Notes: generated by a model not told the origin, from the sequence alone. Counted from the first letter of the stretch, positions 43,402 to 52,851 are shown. The stretch: DNA of 64,000 bases from Lachnospiraceae bacterium (GCA_017470935.1 JAFUXG010000026.1:1-64000), one strand, 5' to 3'. Numbers and translations are program-made.

Positions 43402-45297
43402 ATGCCGTCAACATTTTTAGGATTAAATACGGGTATGTCGGGGCTTAATTATTACCAGGCCACCCTTAATACAACAGCACATAATATATCCAATGCAGAT
43501 ACAAAGGGATATTCAAGACAGACAGTCAATTCGACGGCCTCTGTACCTATTCGCGTTCATAGTGCCTATGGTATGATGGGAACAGGTGTTGCGATGACGG
43601 GAGTTGAACAGCAGCGTAATGTGTATTATGATACAAAGTATCGCGGTGCTGAAGCAAAATACAGTGAGTATGAGGCGGAGAGAGAACAGATTACCCAGCT
43701 TCAGACCTATCTTAACGAGATGCAGTCTGAGACAGGTTATACAAAGCTTATGGCAAAGCTTGGAAGTGCTATGCAGGATCTTGCTTCAAGTCCTTCTGAT
43801 GCCACATATCGTACACAGTTCATCCAGTCTATGGGTAATTTTGTTGACCTTATTAAGGAGACTGCGACCAATTATCAGAATACACAGCGCGATATTAACA
43901 ATGAGGTTGCTATTCATGTGGATACCATCAACTCCATTGCTTCTCAGATATATACACTTAATCAGCAGATAATGAATATAGAGACAAGATGGGGTAATGC
44001 CAATGATCTGAGAGATCAGAGAGAGCTTCTGGTGGATCAGCTTTCTGAACTTGTGAATGTGACTGTAACAGAGGTTCCTATTATGTATGGCCTTGGAGAG
44101 GATGCTACTAAGTCTGGGGCAAGCCGTTATGAGGTAAGGATTGGCAACACAGTTCTTGTGGATGAGATGGAGTGCAAGCAGCTCAAGGTCGCTGCAAGAC
44201 ATGAGAAGGTCAACCAGAATGATATTGATGGCTTGTATGATGTATATTGGGCTGGGTTAAATGGTACCTTAGGAGAGAAGTTCAACTTCAACAGTGATAA
44301 TGTTACAGGAAGGATTAAGGGACTGATGGAAGTAAGGGATGGTAACAACTTCGATCCCTTTGTCGGAAACATCACATCCCTTAATACAGGTTCTCCTTCA
44401 AGTGCGGTTGTGGAGCTTAACACACCGCTTTCGGAGGATAAGCTTAATCTTCCTGCAGAGGGTACCATCACCCTCAACTGTAAGGAGTATTTCTATGACA
44501 GCTTTGAAGCGGAGTATGATGCTGATCATAATCTGGTTTCATTTACATTTAATAATCTTACCATGCAGGGAGAGGATGGAAGAAGGATACCTGCGGACAT
44601 TGATCCTGCCTATGATACCGGCAAGGAAGCGTCCATGGGTGAGAGGATAGACTGTATGGGGATACCATACTATATGACTCAGCTCAACGAGTTTGTAAGA
44701 ACATTTTCTAATTACATGAATGATTTGTTCACAAGTGGTGTGGATGCAAACGGAGAGGCGGGACTTGATTTTTTTACGGCTCAGAACATTGACGGTGAGG
44801 ATTATGTGCTGACAAACCGTGACACCAATGGAGATATCGTGTTATCTTCCACGCTGAAATCCTCTGATTCTGCATATTACAGGCTGACAGCCCTTAACTG
44901 GTCATTGAATCAGGATGTATTTAAGGATCAGAATAAGCTGGTTGTATCCTACAAGTCAGATATTGAGCAGGGAAACAAGGAGGCAAAGGGTGTTCTTGAG
45001 AAGGTCATAGCAGGAATGAGTGACCGCAGTATGTATTCCCAGGGTACACCGGCCCAGTTCCTTCAGGCAATAACAACATCCCAGGCTGTGGATATTTCCA
45101 AGTACGAATCATTCTCGAAGAATATGGATGAGGTCTCAACAGTCATCAACAAGCAGAGGCAGTCCATTTCGTCCGTTGATACCAATGAGGAGGCGGCAAG
45201 CCTTGTGGTATTCCAGAATGGATATAATCTTTCCAGCAAGGTCATCTCCATACTTAACCAGGTGTATGACAAGCTGATCAATCAGACGGGAGTGTAA
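43402..45297 (+). CDS. flgK: Flagellar hook-associated protein 1, second copy
   Basis: A 631-residue paralogue of the preceding gene. The N-terminus (GLNTGMSGLNYYQATLNTTA, then NISNADTKGYSRQTV) and C-terminus (NEEAASLVVFQNGYNLSSKV, then ISILNQVYDKLINQTGV) are those of FlgK, while the middle is quite different from the first copy. Two flgK genes in a row are not the norm. The second could be a junction protein for the alternative flagellin or a diverged hook-associated protein. AGGAGG precedes the ATG. Confidence 0.9.
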   Translation: MPSTFLGLNTGMSGLNYYQATLNTTAHNISNADTKGYSRQTVNSTASVPIRVHSAYGMMGTGVAMTGVEQQRNVYYDTKYRGAEAKYSEYEAEREQITQLQTYLNEMQSETGYTKLMAKLGSAMQDLASSPSDATYRTQFIQSMGNFVDLIKETATNYQNTQRDINNEVAIHVDTINSIASQIYTLNQQIMNIETRWGNANDLRDQRELLVDQLSELVNVTVTEVPIMYGLGEDATKSGASRYEVRIGNTVLVDEMECKQLKVAARHEKVNQNDIDGLYDVYWAGLNGTLGEKFNFNSDNVTGRIKGLMEVRDGNNFDPFVGNITSLNTGSPSSAVVELNTPLSEDKLNLPAEGTITLNCKEYFYDSFEAEYDADHNLVSFTFNNLTMQGEDGRRIPADIDPAYDTGKEASMGERIDCMGIPYYMTQLNEFVRTFSNYMNDLFTSGVDANGEAGLDFFTAQNIDGEDYVLTNRDTNGDIVLSSTLKSSDSAYYRLTALNWSLNQDVFKDQNKLVVSYKSDIEQGNKEAKGVLEKVIAGMSDRSMYSQGTPAQFLQAITTSQAVDISKYESFSKNMDEVSTVINKQRQSISSVDTNEEAASLVVFQNGYNLSSKVISILNQVYDKLINQTGV

Positions 45298-45423
45298 TTG
45301 AACAGTAATTTAGGGTTGCGAGAGTTGTGGAATGTGCCGATAACATATATACAAGTGATACCGCATCATGGATGAGCGGACAATAAGTGAGGTTAAGGGA
45401 TTAGCCGGATAGGAGAATGTATT

Positions 45424-46932
45424 ATGAGAGTAACGAATCAGATGGTGACCAGCGGGTCTCTTAGAAATATGCAGAAGTCAATGCAGCGTGTTGATAATCT
45501 TAATAATCAGGTAACTACAGGCAAGAAGATATCAGCACCGTCAGAGGATCCGGTTATTGCTATCCGTGCCCTTAAGCTTCGTACAACGGTTGACCAGTTA
45601 GATCAGTATAAGAATAAGAATATTAAAGATGCTTTGTCATGGCTAGACACAACTCAGACCTCTGTTCAAAATGTATATGACAGACTTCAGGATGTGTATT
45701 ATTACTGTGAGCAGGGCGCGCAGGATACATTTCAGACCAAGGATCGCCATACCATTATTGATGAGCTTCATGAGCTTAAGGATGCTATATACCGTGAGGG
45801 TGGAACAACATATGCAGGAAGATATCTCTTCTCGGGTTATAAGACAGAGACTAACCTGATATTCCAGGATAATGCAGCTAAGCAGGGCTTGGCATATAAT
45901 ATTAACGAGGAGATTGACCCGGCTAAGTTTGTTGGTAAGACAGTAGTGCTTAATGAGGTTAATGCAAATGCTATTAATGATATAATGACTGGTACAGCTA
46001 CATATACATCGCCGTCTGTTGATTCGGTATACCAGCTGAGATTAGCGTATAGTGACCTTGACAAGGGGACCGCTGACATTACTATCAGTGTTACCAATGC
46101 AGACGGTACTGTAACAAATATTGGTCCTAATATTAAGCAGGTGGCCGACTCAGCAACATATTATGATGTGTCTGATGATGAGGTTAATTATATTCCTGAG
46201 ACCGGAGAACTGATATTTGGCAAGAACGTATATAATACGGTTAAGGATGCTATAAGTGTTAATGTTAATTATAACAAATCCAGCTTTGCGGTAGGAGATC
46301 TTAGACCAGAGATGTATTTTAACTGCACACAGCATAAGACTCTTTCTGATGGAACCATTAAGGATACAGAATTCACCGTGGAGGAAGAGGGACAGCCAAT
46401 TCAATATGAGGTGAACTTCAGCCAGTATATTACAGTCAATGCCCAGGGGAAGGATTTCATACTGCATGACATGGGCAACAAGATTGAAGATCTTGCTAAT
46501 TCCGTACAGAGTGTGCTGGATATAGAGGATACAATATCAAGACTCAAGGAGCTTCAGGAGGATCCACAGTATAAGAATGATCCTGATGCCATGAAACAGC
46601 TTGACAAGATGTTAGAGGATGCTGATGTGGAGCTTGCACAGAAGCGTGAGACAATGCAGAAGCTCTTTGGCAACAACATGACCAACTTCCAGAATTTTAT
46701 GGAGACAGTAAGTGCTGTGCAGGCTAAGGTGGGAACTACATACTCAAAGCTTGAGCTTATTGAGACTCGTGTTACCGAGCAGCTTGCCAACTTCAAGGAG
46801 CTTAAGTCTTCTAACGAGGATGTTGAGACGGAAGAGGCTGCCATTGAAATGTACCAGGCGGAGCTCGTGTACGAATCCGCGCTGGCAACCACCAGCAGTG
46901 TGATTAAGAAGACACTGTTAGATTATATCTAA
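45424..46932 (+). CDS. flgL: Flagellar hook-associated protein 3
   Basis: A junction protein between hook and filament, 502 residues. N-terminal RVTNQMVTSGSLRNMQKSM, then QVTTGKKISAPSEDPVIAI and the C-terminal LVYESALATTSSVIKKTLLDYI are diagnostic. The central ~250 residues are longer than in Bacillus FlgL (about 300 in total) and include beta-rich inserted domains. TAGGAG precedes the ATG. No clear terminator follows; the 266-base gap to fliW contains a new promoter. Confidence 0.9.
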   Translation: MRVTNQMVTSGSLRNMQKSMQRVDNLNNQVTTGKKISAPSEDPVIAIRALKLRTTVDQLDQYKNKNIKDALSWLDTTQTSVQNVYDRLQDVYYYCEQGAQDTFQTKDRHTIIDELHELKDAIYREGGTTYAGRYLFSGYKTETNLIFQDNAAKQGLAYNINEEIDPAKFVGKTVVLNEVNANAINDIMTGTATYTSPSVDSVYQLRLAYSDLDKGTADITISVTNADGTVTNIGPNIKQVADSATYYDVSDDEVNYIPETGELIFGKNVYNTVKDAISVNVNYNKSSFAVGDLRPEMYFNCTQHKTLSDGTIKDTEFTVEEEGQPIQYEVNFSQYITVNAQGKDFILHDMGNKIEDLANSVQSVLDIEDTISRLKELQEDPQYKNDPDAMKQLDKMLEDADVELAQKRETMQKLFGNNMTNFQNFMETVSAVQAKVGTTYSKLELIETRVTEQLANFKELKSSNEDVETEEAAIEMYQAELVYESALATTSSVIKKTLLDYI

Positions 46933-47049
46933 TGTATATATAATATCTCTTTATTGTAACCATTCAAAGCCGCACGTATTATTGCGTGGGTGGAGGGTGG
47001 TTGCAATTGTTTTTGGAATAATTACAGCTTGTAAATGATATATTCATAC

Positions 47050-47078
47050 TTGCAAGAATTGAGGTTTGACAGTATAAT
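47050..47078 (+). promoter_or_regulatory. Sigma-A promoter of fliW-csrA
   Basis: TTGCAA, 17 bases, TATAAT, about 120 bases before fliW. The remaining 46933-47198 gap shows no gene. Confidence 0.7.
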
Positions 47079-47198
47079 GTATATTATCAGCAGGAGAGAA
47101 AGGGTGTGCATAGTGCAGACTTTACTTTTGTCTGGTAAGATTACGAAAAACCAAGGGTTTTAAGTGGCGTAACAATAACAGCGAGAGGAGAAGGGTGT

Positions 47199-47663
47199 AT
47201 GTTAGTAAAGACAAAGTTTTTCGGTGAAGTTGAAATCGATGATGCAAAGATCTTGGATTTTCCTAATGGAATAATAGGTTTTGAGGTTTTTAAGAAGTTC
47301 ACGATTATTTATGATGTGGAGGATGAGAGTGAGAATAAGATAAGCTGGCTTCAATCAGTCGAAGAGCCTGCATTGGCATTGCCTGTAGTGGATCCTTTAG
47401 CTATTGTAGCAGAATATTCTCCTATGATTGAAGATGAATTGCTGAAGCCTTTAGGTAATCCGGCAGACGAGGATCTGTTATGTCTGCTTGTTATGACAGT
47501 TCCTTCTGATATGACTAAAGTTACTGCTAACCTTAAGGCTCCAATCATTATTAATTCTAAGACTAACAAGGGTGTACAGCTTATTGTTGATAATGCGGAT
47601 TATCCGGTTAAGTTCAATGTATATGAATCCGTTCAAAAGATGAAGAAGGAAGCGGGTGAATAA
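47199..47663 (+). CDS. fliW: Flagellar assembly factor FliW
   Basis: A 154-residue protein that binds flagellin or CsrA in a partner switch: free flagellin takes FliW away, and CsrA then represses flagellin translation. Family motifs are [22 protein letters not shown] at the N-terminus, [17 protein letters not shown] and [30 protein letters not shown] precedes the ATG. csrA starts one base after its stop codon. Confidence 0.95.
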   Translation: MLVKTKFFGEVEIDDAKILDFPNGIIGFEVFKKFTIIYDVEDESENKISWLQSVEEPALALPVVDPLAIVAEYSPMIEDELLKPLGNPADEDLLCLLVMTVPSDMTKVTANLKAPIIINSKTNKGVQLIVDNADYPVKFNVYESVQKMKKEAGE

Positions 47664-47664
47664 T

Positions 47665-47883
47665 ATGTTAGCATTATCCAGAAAAGCAAACGAATCTATT
47701 ATTATTGGGAATGATATAGAGATTACTATCCTTGAGGTTAAGGGCGAGCAGGTTAAGATAGGAATCAAGGCTCCTAAGTCAATTCCGGTATACAGGGAAG
47801 AGGTATATCAGCAGATTAGGGAATCTAACAAAGAGGCAGCTTCTGATGCAGTGACAGATAACCTTAAGAATTTGTTCAAATAA
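47665..47883 (+). CDS. csrA: Translational regulator CsrA
   Basis: A 72-residue RNA-binding dimer that blocks ribosome sites by binding GGA motifs in hairpin loops. [20 protein letters not shown] and [19 protein letters not shown] are textbook. The ATG is chosen over an upstream in-frame GTG because it gives the family N-terminus, and the GGGTG ribosome site falls at the end of fliW, indicating coupling. The likely target is the main flagellin mRNA. Confidence 0.97.
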   Translation: MLALSRKANESIIIGNDIEITILEVKGEQVKIGIKAPKSIPVYREEVYQQIRESNKEAASDAVTDNLKNLFK

Positions 47884-47901
47884 TTATTATAGTGAAGTTA
47901 A

Positions 47902-47940
47902 AGCTCCCCAATTATACTGATATAGTTGGGGAGCTGTTAT
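47902..47940 (+). terminator. Terminator after csrA
   Basis: AGCTCCCCAA and TTGGGGAGCT form a 10-bp stem over a 14-base loop. The tail GTTATATTAAT is weakly T-rich. Confidence 0.65.
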
Positions 47941-48033
47941 ATTAATACATTGAGTTCTGATAAGATTCGGAGTAATTATTATATAAAAAATAAGAAAGTT
48001 TCAAAAAAAGTTGAAAAAAATCTAAAATAGGTA

Positions 48034-48061
48034 TAAAATAATCTAATAGATAGGTCGATAT
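48034..48061 (+). promoter_or_regulatory. Sigma-D promoter of flaG-fliD
   Basis: TAAA, 16 bases, GTCGATAT. A nearby TATAAATC/GATTTATA pairing could fold the leader. Confidence 0.75.
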
Positions 48062-48138
48062 ATAAATCGAAGTATCTTTATAGACCTTTTTACGTACCCA
48101 AAGGGATTTATAGTAATTTCACACGGAGGTGAAGATTT

Positions 48139-48606
48139 ATGGCAATTGAAGGAATCAAGAGTACTGTGATGAGTTCACAGCAAACGAGCCAGCCGATCAG
48201 GAGGGCAGAGCCGGTATCTGTGGAAAGTACACAGGTTATACCGCAGGACAGTTCCCGGCAGGCTGCGATTAATGTATCCGCTAGACGGGACAATTATGAT
48301 CAGAAAAAAGACGGGAACGAGCAGGATCCATATAAGAAGGATCCCAATAAGAAGGACGAGGGCAAGGAGCTTCAGGATGTTTCCCCGGAGAAGGTTAAGG
48401 ATGCTTTATCGGAGATTAACAAGAAGATTGCACCTACCCAGACAGAATGTTCATTCAAGTATCATGAAAAAACCCACCGTATCTCTATAACGGTTAAGGA
48501 TAAGGAAACCGATAAAGTAATTAGAGAGATACCGCCAGAGAAAACGTTGGATATGATTGCAAAGACTTTGGAATTGGCTGGACTTCTAGTAGATGAGAAG
48601 AGATAA
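48139..48606 (+). CDS. flaG: Flagellar protein FlaG
   Basis: A 155-residue FlaG-family protein associated with filament length control. The N-terminal 90 residues are polar and charged (Lys/Asp-rich) and probably disordered. The conserved C-terminal domain has VKDALSEINKKIAPTQTECS, HRISITVKDKETDKVIREIP and TLDMIAKTLELAGLLVDE. GGAGGTGAAG precedes the ATG. It precedes fliD by 11 bases, as in many Bacillota. Confidence 0.92.
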   Translation: MAIEGIKSTVMSSQQTSQPIRRAEPVSVESTQVIPQDSSRQAAINVSARRDNYDQKKDGNEQDPYKKDPNKKDEGKELQDVSPEKVKDALSEINKKIAPTQTECSFKYHEKTHRISITVKDKETDKVIREIPPEKTLDMIAKTLELAGLLVDEKR

Positions 48607-48617
48607 GGAGGGATATT

Positions 48618-50624
48618 ATGGCTGGAATAAGATTAACAGGTCTTGCTTCTGGTATGGATACTCAAGGCTTAATATCACAGCTGTCAGAGGCGTATCAGAA
48701 GAAGGTTGATAATACTAAGAAAGCACAGACTAAGGCTGAATGGAAGAAGACAGTATGGGCAGGACTCAATACTAAGCTTCAGAACTTTTATAAGGGTTCA
48801 CTCTCGACATTTAAGACTGCAGGAATCTATAATGCCAAGAAGGCGACGGGAGATCTTACGGGAGTTAAGATTACAGCAGGTAATAAGGCACCTAATGGTA
48901 CGCATAAGGTGGAGGTTGTAAGAACGGCTTCTGCACAGATGTGGACAGGACATCAGCTGGGCAAGGTCAAAGCAACAACATATGATGCACTTTCCAACAG
49001 TGAGAAGGATAACTCTACTATCACGTTGGCTGATCTTAAGAATTCTCAGGGATATTCGATTGCTACGGGACTTTCGGCGGCGAAGTTCTCTATTGATGAC
49101 GGCAGCGGAGATGATACCAAGATGATAGACTTGACTGGTATTGACTCTTCTACTACTGTGGATCAGTTGGTGAGCAATATTCAGGGTCAGTTGACAGGAC
49201 AGGGAGTCAATCTTACAGTATCCTTTGATAATGGTAAGTTATCTTTTGTCAACAATAATGCCGCTGCAACAGGTGATGATGGAACAGTTACCCAGGGACA
49301 GGCGATTACAATTAAGGCAGTTGATGATACATCAGCAGGCGCGTTGGGAATCAGCAAAGAAGGTCTCACAATCAATGGTCTTGATGATAGTGGTGCAGGC
49401 AATACGGCGAGCGCATCTAATTTTGCATATGTTACACATGTGGCAGATGAGGAGTCAGCAGTTACAGGTGCTACAAGAGTAACGGATCTTAAGGATGCTG
49501 ATGGCAATCCGGCATTTGCCGAGGGCACTAAGATTAAGGTTAATGGTCAGGAGATTACAATTGACCGTAATACTACCTTGTCTAGTCTTGCAACGCAGAT
49601 GGCAGAGAAGGGTATCAATGCCAATTTTGATGAAGGTCAGGGCAGATTTTACCTAAGCTCTAAGACTACAGGCGAAGAATTCACTGTAGAGGTTGAGCAG
49701 GAACGTATGACAGGCGAGTCTGATGAAGATTATGCTGCTCGCAATGCTGTTAGTAATACGAAGGCGCTTGCAGCTCTTGGTCTTGACTATTCTACTGATA
49801 CAACAGGCAAGATTGATGCTAAGAAGGCTGAAATCATATATAATGGTGTTACATATACCCAGAATTCTAACACATTTAATATTAACGGCTTAACAATTCA
49901 GGCTTCGGCCAAAGGTGATGCTCAGGAATTCAATGTAGAAGCTGACGTTGATGGGATTTATGATAAAGTGAAAAGCTTTTTGAAGGAATATAATTCCCTT
50001 CTTGGAGAGATGAATGCGTATTATAACGCAGACAGTGCAAAGGGCTATGAACCATTGACATCTGAGGAAAAGGATGCCATGAGTGATGAAGAGGTTAAGA
50101 CCTATGAGCAGAAGATTAAGGATTCCTTGCTTCGGAGAGACGATAATCTCAGTAATATGATTACGAACTTTAGAAATGCAATGAATAAGACTGTGATAAT
50201 TGATGGAAAAGGTTATTCTTTGTCGAGCTTTGGTATTAACACTGGCGATTGGGGAGAAAGAGGATTGCTTCATCTTGATGGTGATCCTGATGACTCCATC
50301 TCTATGGGAAATGCGGATAAGCTTAAGGCTGCCATTGCCAGTAATCCAGATGCTGTGATGCAGACCCTTTCGCAGATAGGAACAGGATTGTATAATTATA
50401 TGAAGGATATCTCCAGCAGCTCTACTAATCGGTCTATATTCAATTTCTATGATGATAAGGCGATGGATACTGAGATTAGAGCGCGTAAGGAAGACGTGAC
50501 TAAGATGCAGGAGAAGATGGAAGCAGAAGAGGATAAGTATTATAAGCAATTCTCGGCTATGGAGACTGCGATGGCAAAGCTTCAGTCGCAGCAGACATAT
50601 CTTGCTGGATTGTTTGGCGGTTGA
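48618..50624 (+). CDS. fliD: Flagellar filament cap protein
   Basis: The capping protein that folds flagellin at the filament tip. The 668-residue protein has the FliD N-terminus (IRLTGLASGMDTQGLISQL), central Ig-like domains (flagellin-hook-IN motif VKVNGQEITIDRNTTLSSLA), and the C-terminal coiled coil with SSFGINTGDWGERGLLHLD and QTYLAGLFGG. Length is at the upper part of the family range. AAGGAGG precedes the ATG. Confidence 0.95.
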   Translation: MAGIRLTGLASGMDTQGLISQLSEAYQKKVDNTKKAQTKAEWKKTVWAGLNTKLQNFYKGSLSTFKTAGIYNAKKATGDLTGVKITAGNKAPNGTHKVEVVRTASAQMWTGHQLGKVKATTYDALSNSEKDNSTITLADLKNSQGYSIATGLSAAKFSIDDGSGDDTKMIDLTGIDSSTTVDQLVSNIQGQLTGQGVNLTVSFDNGKLSFVNNNAAATGDDGTVTQGQAITIKAVDDTSAGALGISKEGLTINGLDDSGAGNTASASNFAYVTHVADEESAVTGATRVTDLKDADGNPAFAEGTKIKVNGQEITIDRNTTLSSLATQMAEKGINANFDEGQGRFYLSSKTTGEEFTVEVEQERMTGESDEDYAARNAVSNTKALAALGLDYSTDTTGKIDAKKAEIIYNGVTYTQNSNTFNINGLTIQASAKGDAQEFNVEADVDGIYDKVKSFLKEYNSLLGEMNAYYNADSAKGYEPLTSEEKDAMSDEEVKTYEQKIKDSLLRRDDNLSNMITNFRNAMNKTVIIDGKGYSLSSFGINTGDWGERGLLHLDGDPDDSISMGNADKLKAAIASNPDAVMQTLSQIGTGLYNYMKDISSSSTNRSIFNFYDDKAMDTEIRARKEDVTKMQEKMEAEEDKYYKQFSAMETAMAKLQSQQTYLAGLFGG

Positions 50625-50662
50625 CAGGATTGTAACAGTTATATATTCACGATATTCATATT

Positions 50663-50693
50663 AGGATTCGCCGTATATTTATCGGCGAATCCT
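50663..50693 (+). terminator. Hairpin after fliD
   Basis: AGGATTCGCCG and CGGCGAATCCT form a perfect 11-bp stem over a nine-base loop. The T-run is missing, so it may be a partial terminator or an RNA-stability element before fliS. Confidence 0.5.
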
Positions 50694-50728
50694 ATGTTAT
50701 AGTATATTAATAATAAGGAGACGGAATT

Positions 50729-51136
50729 ATGGCGCAGAAGAACCCTTATGCAGCTTATGCAACTAATAAGATTGCATCAGCAACACCGGCAGAGCTTACT
50801 TTGATGTTATATGAAGGTGCAATTAAGTTTTGCAATCTTGCTAAGATTGATATGGAGAAGAAGGAATATGGAGATTCGCTTGGGCATGTCCAGCGTGCCC
50901 GGAATATTATTGTTGAATTGCAATCGACATTGAATTTCAAATACCCTGTAGCTAAGGACTTTGATAATATATACCGATATATTTCTGATCTTATGATCAA
51001 GGTTAATCGGGAACATGATATGGAGGCGTTGGAGGAGATTCTTACGCAATTAAGAGATTTGCGGGATATATGGAAACAGGTCATGAAGAATGCAAAGATG
51101 CCGAATGATAACTCAGGAACAGCAGAAGGGAAGTAG
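50729..51136 (+). CDS. fliS: Flagellar secretion chaperone FliS
   Basis: A flagellin chaperone of 135 residues with the standard start NPYAAYATNKIASATPAELT, then LMLYEGAIKFCNLAKIDME and RNIIVELQSTLNFKYPVAKD, and a final helix with LTQLRDLRDIWKQVMK. AAGGAGACGG precedes the ATG. It is followed by a FlgN/FliT-like gene and then the main flagellin gene. Confidence 0.96.
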   Translation: MAQKNPYAAYATNKIASATPAELTLMLYEGAIKFCNLAKIDMEKKEYGDSLGHVQRARNIIVELQSTLNFKYPVAKDFDNIYRYISDLMIKVNREHDMEALEEILTQLRDLRDIWKQVMKNAKMPNDNSGTAEGK

Positions 51137-51139
51137 TGC

Positions 51140-51622
51140 ATGGACAATGAGCGTCAATATATTAACATGCTTATTCAGATATTAGAAAAGCAGAGTAATA
51201 CCCTTTCGGAGGTATTATTAATCACTAAAGAGCAGACAGAGATTGCTAATGCTGATAAGTTTGATGAAGATATGTTTGCGAATACGCTTTCTAAGAAAGA
51301 TGTTCTTATTATAAGACTGAATGAATTGGATGATGGATTTGCTTCTCTCTATGATAAGGTGCGCAAGCAAGTGAAGAATAATCCGGAGGGATACAAGAAG
51401 GATATTAATACACTACAGGAATTAATAAGAAGATGTACGGATTTGGGTAACGCTATTCAGACATTGGAAATCAGAAATCGCGACAAGATAGCTGAATGTT
51501 TCGGTAATAAGAGGCAGGAGTATTCTGCAAAGCAGACCGCAGCAACGGTTGTTGGCAAGTATAATGCAACCATGAGGAATGGCTTAACAGGCAGTGGATA
51601 TCGGTTCAATCAGGACAAATAA
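51140..51622 (+). CDS. FlgN/FliT-like flagellar chaperone
   Basis: A 160-residue, nearly all-helical protein. NMLIQILEKQSNTLSEVLLI, then ANTLSKKDVLIIRLNELDDG and a Lys/Gln-rich end recall the FlgN family, and the position after fliS is that of fliT. It may act as chaperone for the cap or for other late exports. Sequence likeness is modest, so the family call is inference. It starts four bases after fliS (GGGAAG as ribosome site) and is surely co-transcribed. Confidence 0.7.
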   Translation: MDNERQYINMLIQILEKQSNTLSEVLLITKEQTEIANADKFDEDMFANTLSKKDVLIIRLNELDDGFASLYDKVRKQVKNNPEGYKKDINTLQELIRRCTDLGNAIQTLEIRNRDKIAECFGNKRQEYSAKQTAATVVGKYNATMRNGLTGSGYRFNQDK

Positions 51623-51672
51623 TTATTTTGAAAATATTATAAAAAATAGTTGAAATTTTTTCAAAAAAGGTG

Positions 51673-51699
51673 TAAAGTATATTTAAAAGTAGCCGATAT
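51673..51699 (+). promoter_or_regulatory. Consensus sigma-D promoter of the main flagellin gene
   Basis: TAAA, exactly 15 bases, GCCGATAT: a perfect match to the sigma-D consensus. It leaves a leader of about 170 bases. Confidence 0.95.
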
Positions 51700-51837
51700 A
51701 TTTAATGTAGGGTTAAGATAGTACATATGAGTACAATACCTACCAACATTACAATAGTGATTCGGCTACATAGTAACATGATAATAGCTCGCAAGAGATA
51801 TTATATAACATTTTAACGGCGGTAATACCGCTAGTAC

Positions 51838-51871
51838 ATGTAGCAGGGACGCTACATTATATTCAAGGAGG
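51838..51871 (+). promoter_or_regulatory. Leader hairpin and ribosome site, likely CsrA targets
   Basis: ATGTAGC and GCTACAT form a perfect stem with the six-base loop AGGGAC, ending eight bases before the ribosome site AAGGAGG. GGA in a hairpin loop plus a GGA within the ribosome site is the two-site layout known for Bacillus CsrA on hag mRNA. A GCGGTAATACCGC hairpin lies a little upstream. Confidence 0.65.
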
Positions 51872-51879
51872 AATGAATT

Positions 51880-52719
51880 ATGGTAGTACAACACAACATG
51901 CAGGCAGCAAATGCCAACAGAATGCTGGGAGCTAACGTTAAGGCAGTAGCTAAGAACACAGAGAAGTTATCATCAGGTTACAAGGTTAACCGCGCAGCTG
52001 ACGATGCAGCAGGACTTTCTATTTCTGAGAAGATGCGTAATCAGATCAGAGGTATCAATCAGGCTGTTAAGAACTCTGAGGATGGTCAGTACCTGATTCA
52101 GACAGCTGAGGGTAACTTGAATGAGATTCACTCTATTCTTCAGAGAATGGGTGAATTAGCTAACAAGGCTGCTAACGATGTTAACCAGTCAGTTGATCGT
52201 ACAGCTATCAAGGATGAGTTGAAGCAGCTCACATCAGAGATCGATAGTATCTCTAAGAAAGCTCAGTTCAACGGTACATATCTGTTAAATGGTGATATGT
52301 CAGTTGCAAGTGCTAAGTATCTTCAGGTTGGCGCTAACCATGGTGAAAACATGAAGATTAGCATCAGTAAGATTTCAGCTTCTACATTGAGCATAAGATT
52401 TATGTCTTCTGGTGGAGATTTGAGCGTATCTACTCACAGTCTTGCTTCACAGGCTCTTAGTATCGTTACAGATGCTATTCAGGATGTATCAAAGCTTCGT
52501 TCTAAGCTTGGTGCTATCCAGAACCGTCTTGATTATACGATTAACAACTTGAATAACTATTCAGAGAACTTAACTTCTGCTGAGTCTAATATCCGTGATA
52601 CAGATATGGCTACAGAGATGGTTAACTACTCTAAGAATAATATTCTCCAGCAGGCTGCTCAGTCTATGCTTGCACAAGCTAACCAGTCTAACCAGGGCGT
52701 ATTATCATTACTTGGCTAA
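51880..52719 (+). CDS. hag: Main flagellin
   Basis: The major filament subunit, 279 residues, close to Bacillus Hag in size with almost no D2/D3. The N-terminus is MVVQHNMQAANANRMLG, then TEKLSSGYKVNRAADDAAGL and GISEKMRNQIRG-like signature. The C-terminus is LGAIQNRLDYTINNLNNYSE, IRDTDMATEMVNYSKNNILQ and the final QSNQGVLSLLG. Codon use is strongly biased (CGT, GGT, AAC, AAG), which fits very high expression. It has a consensus sigma-D promoter, a structured leader and its own terminator. The glycosylation operon that follows would modify its Ser/Thr residues. Confidence 0.97.
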   Translation: MVVQHNMQAANANRMLGANVKAVAKNTEKLSSGYKVNRAADDAAGLSISEKMRNQIRGINQAVKNSEDGQYLIQTAEGNLNEIHSILQRMGELANKAANDVNQSVDRTAIKDELKQLTSEIDSISKKAQFNGTYLLNGDMSVASAKYLQVGANHGENMKISISKISASTLSIRFMSSGGDLSVSTHSLASQALSIVTDAIQDVSKLRSKLGAIQNRLDYTINNLNNYSENLTSAESNIRDTDMATEMVNYSKNNILQQAAQSMLAQANQSNQGVLSLLG

Positions 52720-52741
52720 TCTTAATAAGATAGTCAGAGGG

Positions 52742-52770
52742 AAGCTGACCGCAAGGTCAGCTTTCTTTAT
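52742..52770 (+). terminator. Terminator of the main flagellin gene
   Basis: AAGCTGACC and GGTCAGCTT form a stem with a stable GCAA tetraloop, followed by TCTTTATTT. Confidence 0.9.
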
Positions 52771-52790
52771 TTACAGAATGAATAAATATA

Positions 52791-52819
52791 TTGCAATTGA
52801 TATTATTTAACAATATAAT
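52791..52819 (+). promoter_or_regulatory. Sigma-A promoter of the glycosylation operon
   Basis: TTGCAA, 17 bases, TATAAT, right after the flagellin terminator. It is the same form as the fliW promoter. Confidence 0.7.
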
Positions 52820-52851
52820 AATAGTTAAAGAGAGTTCTTGGAGGTGACGAT

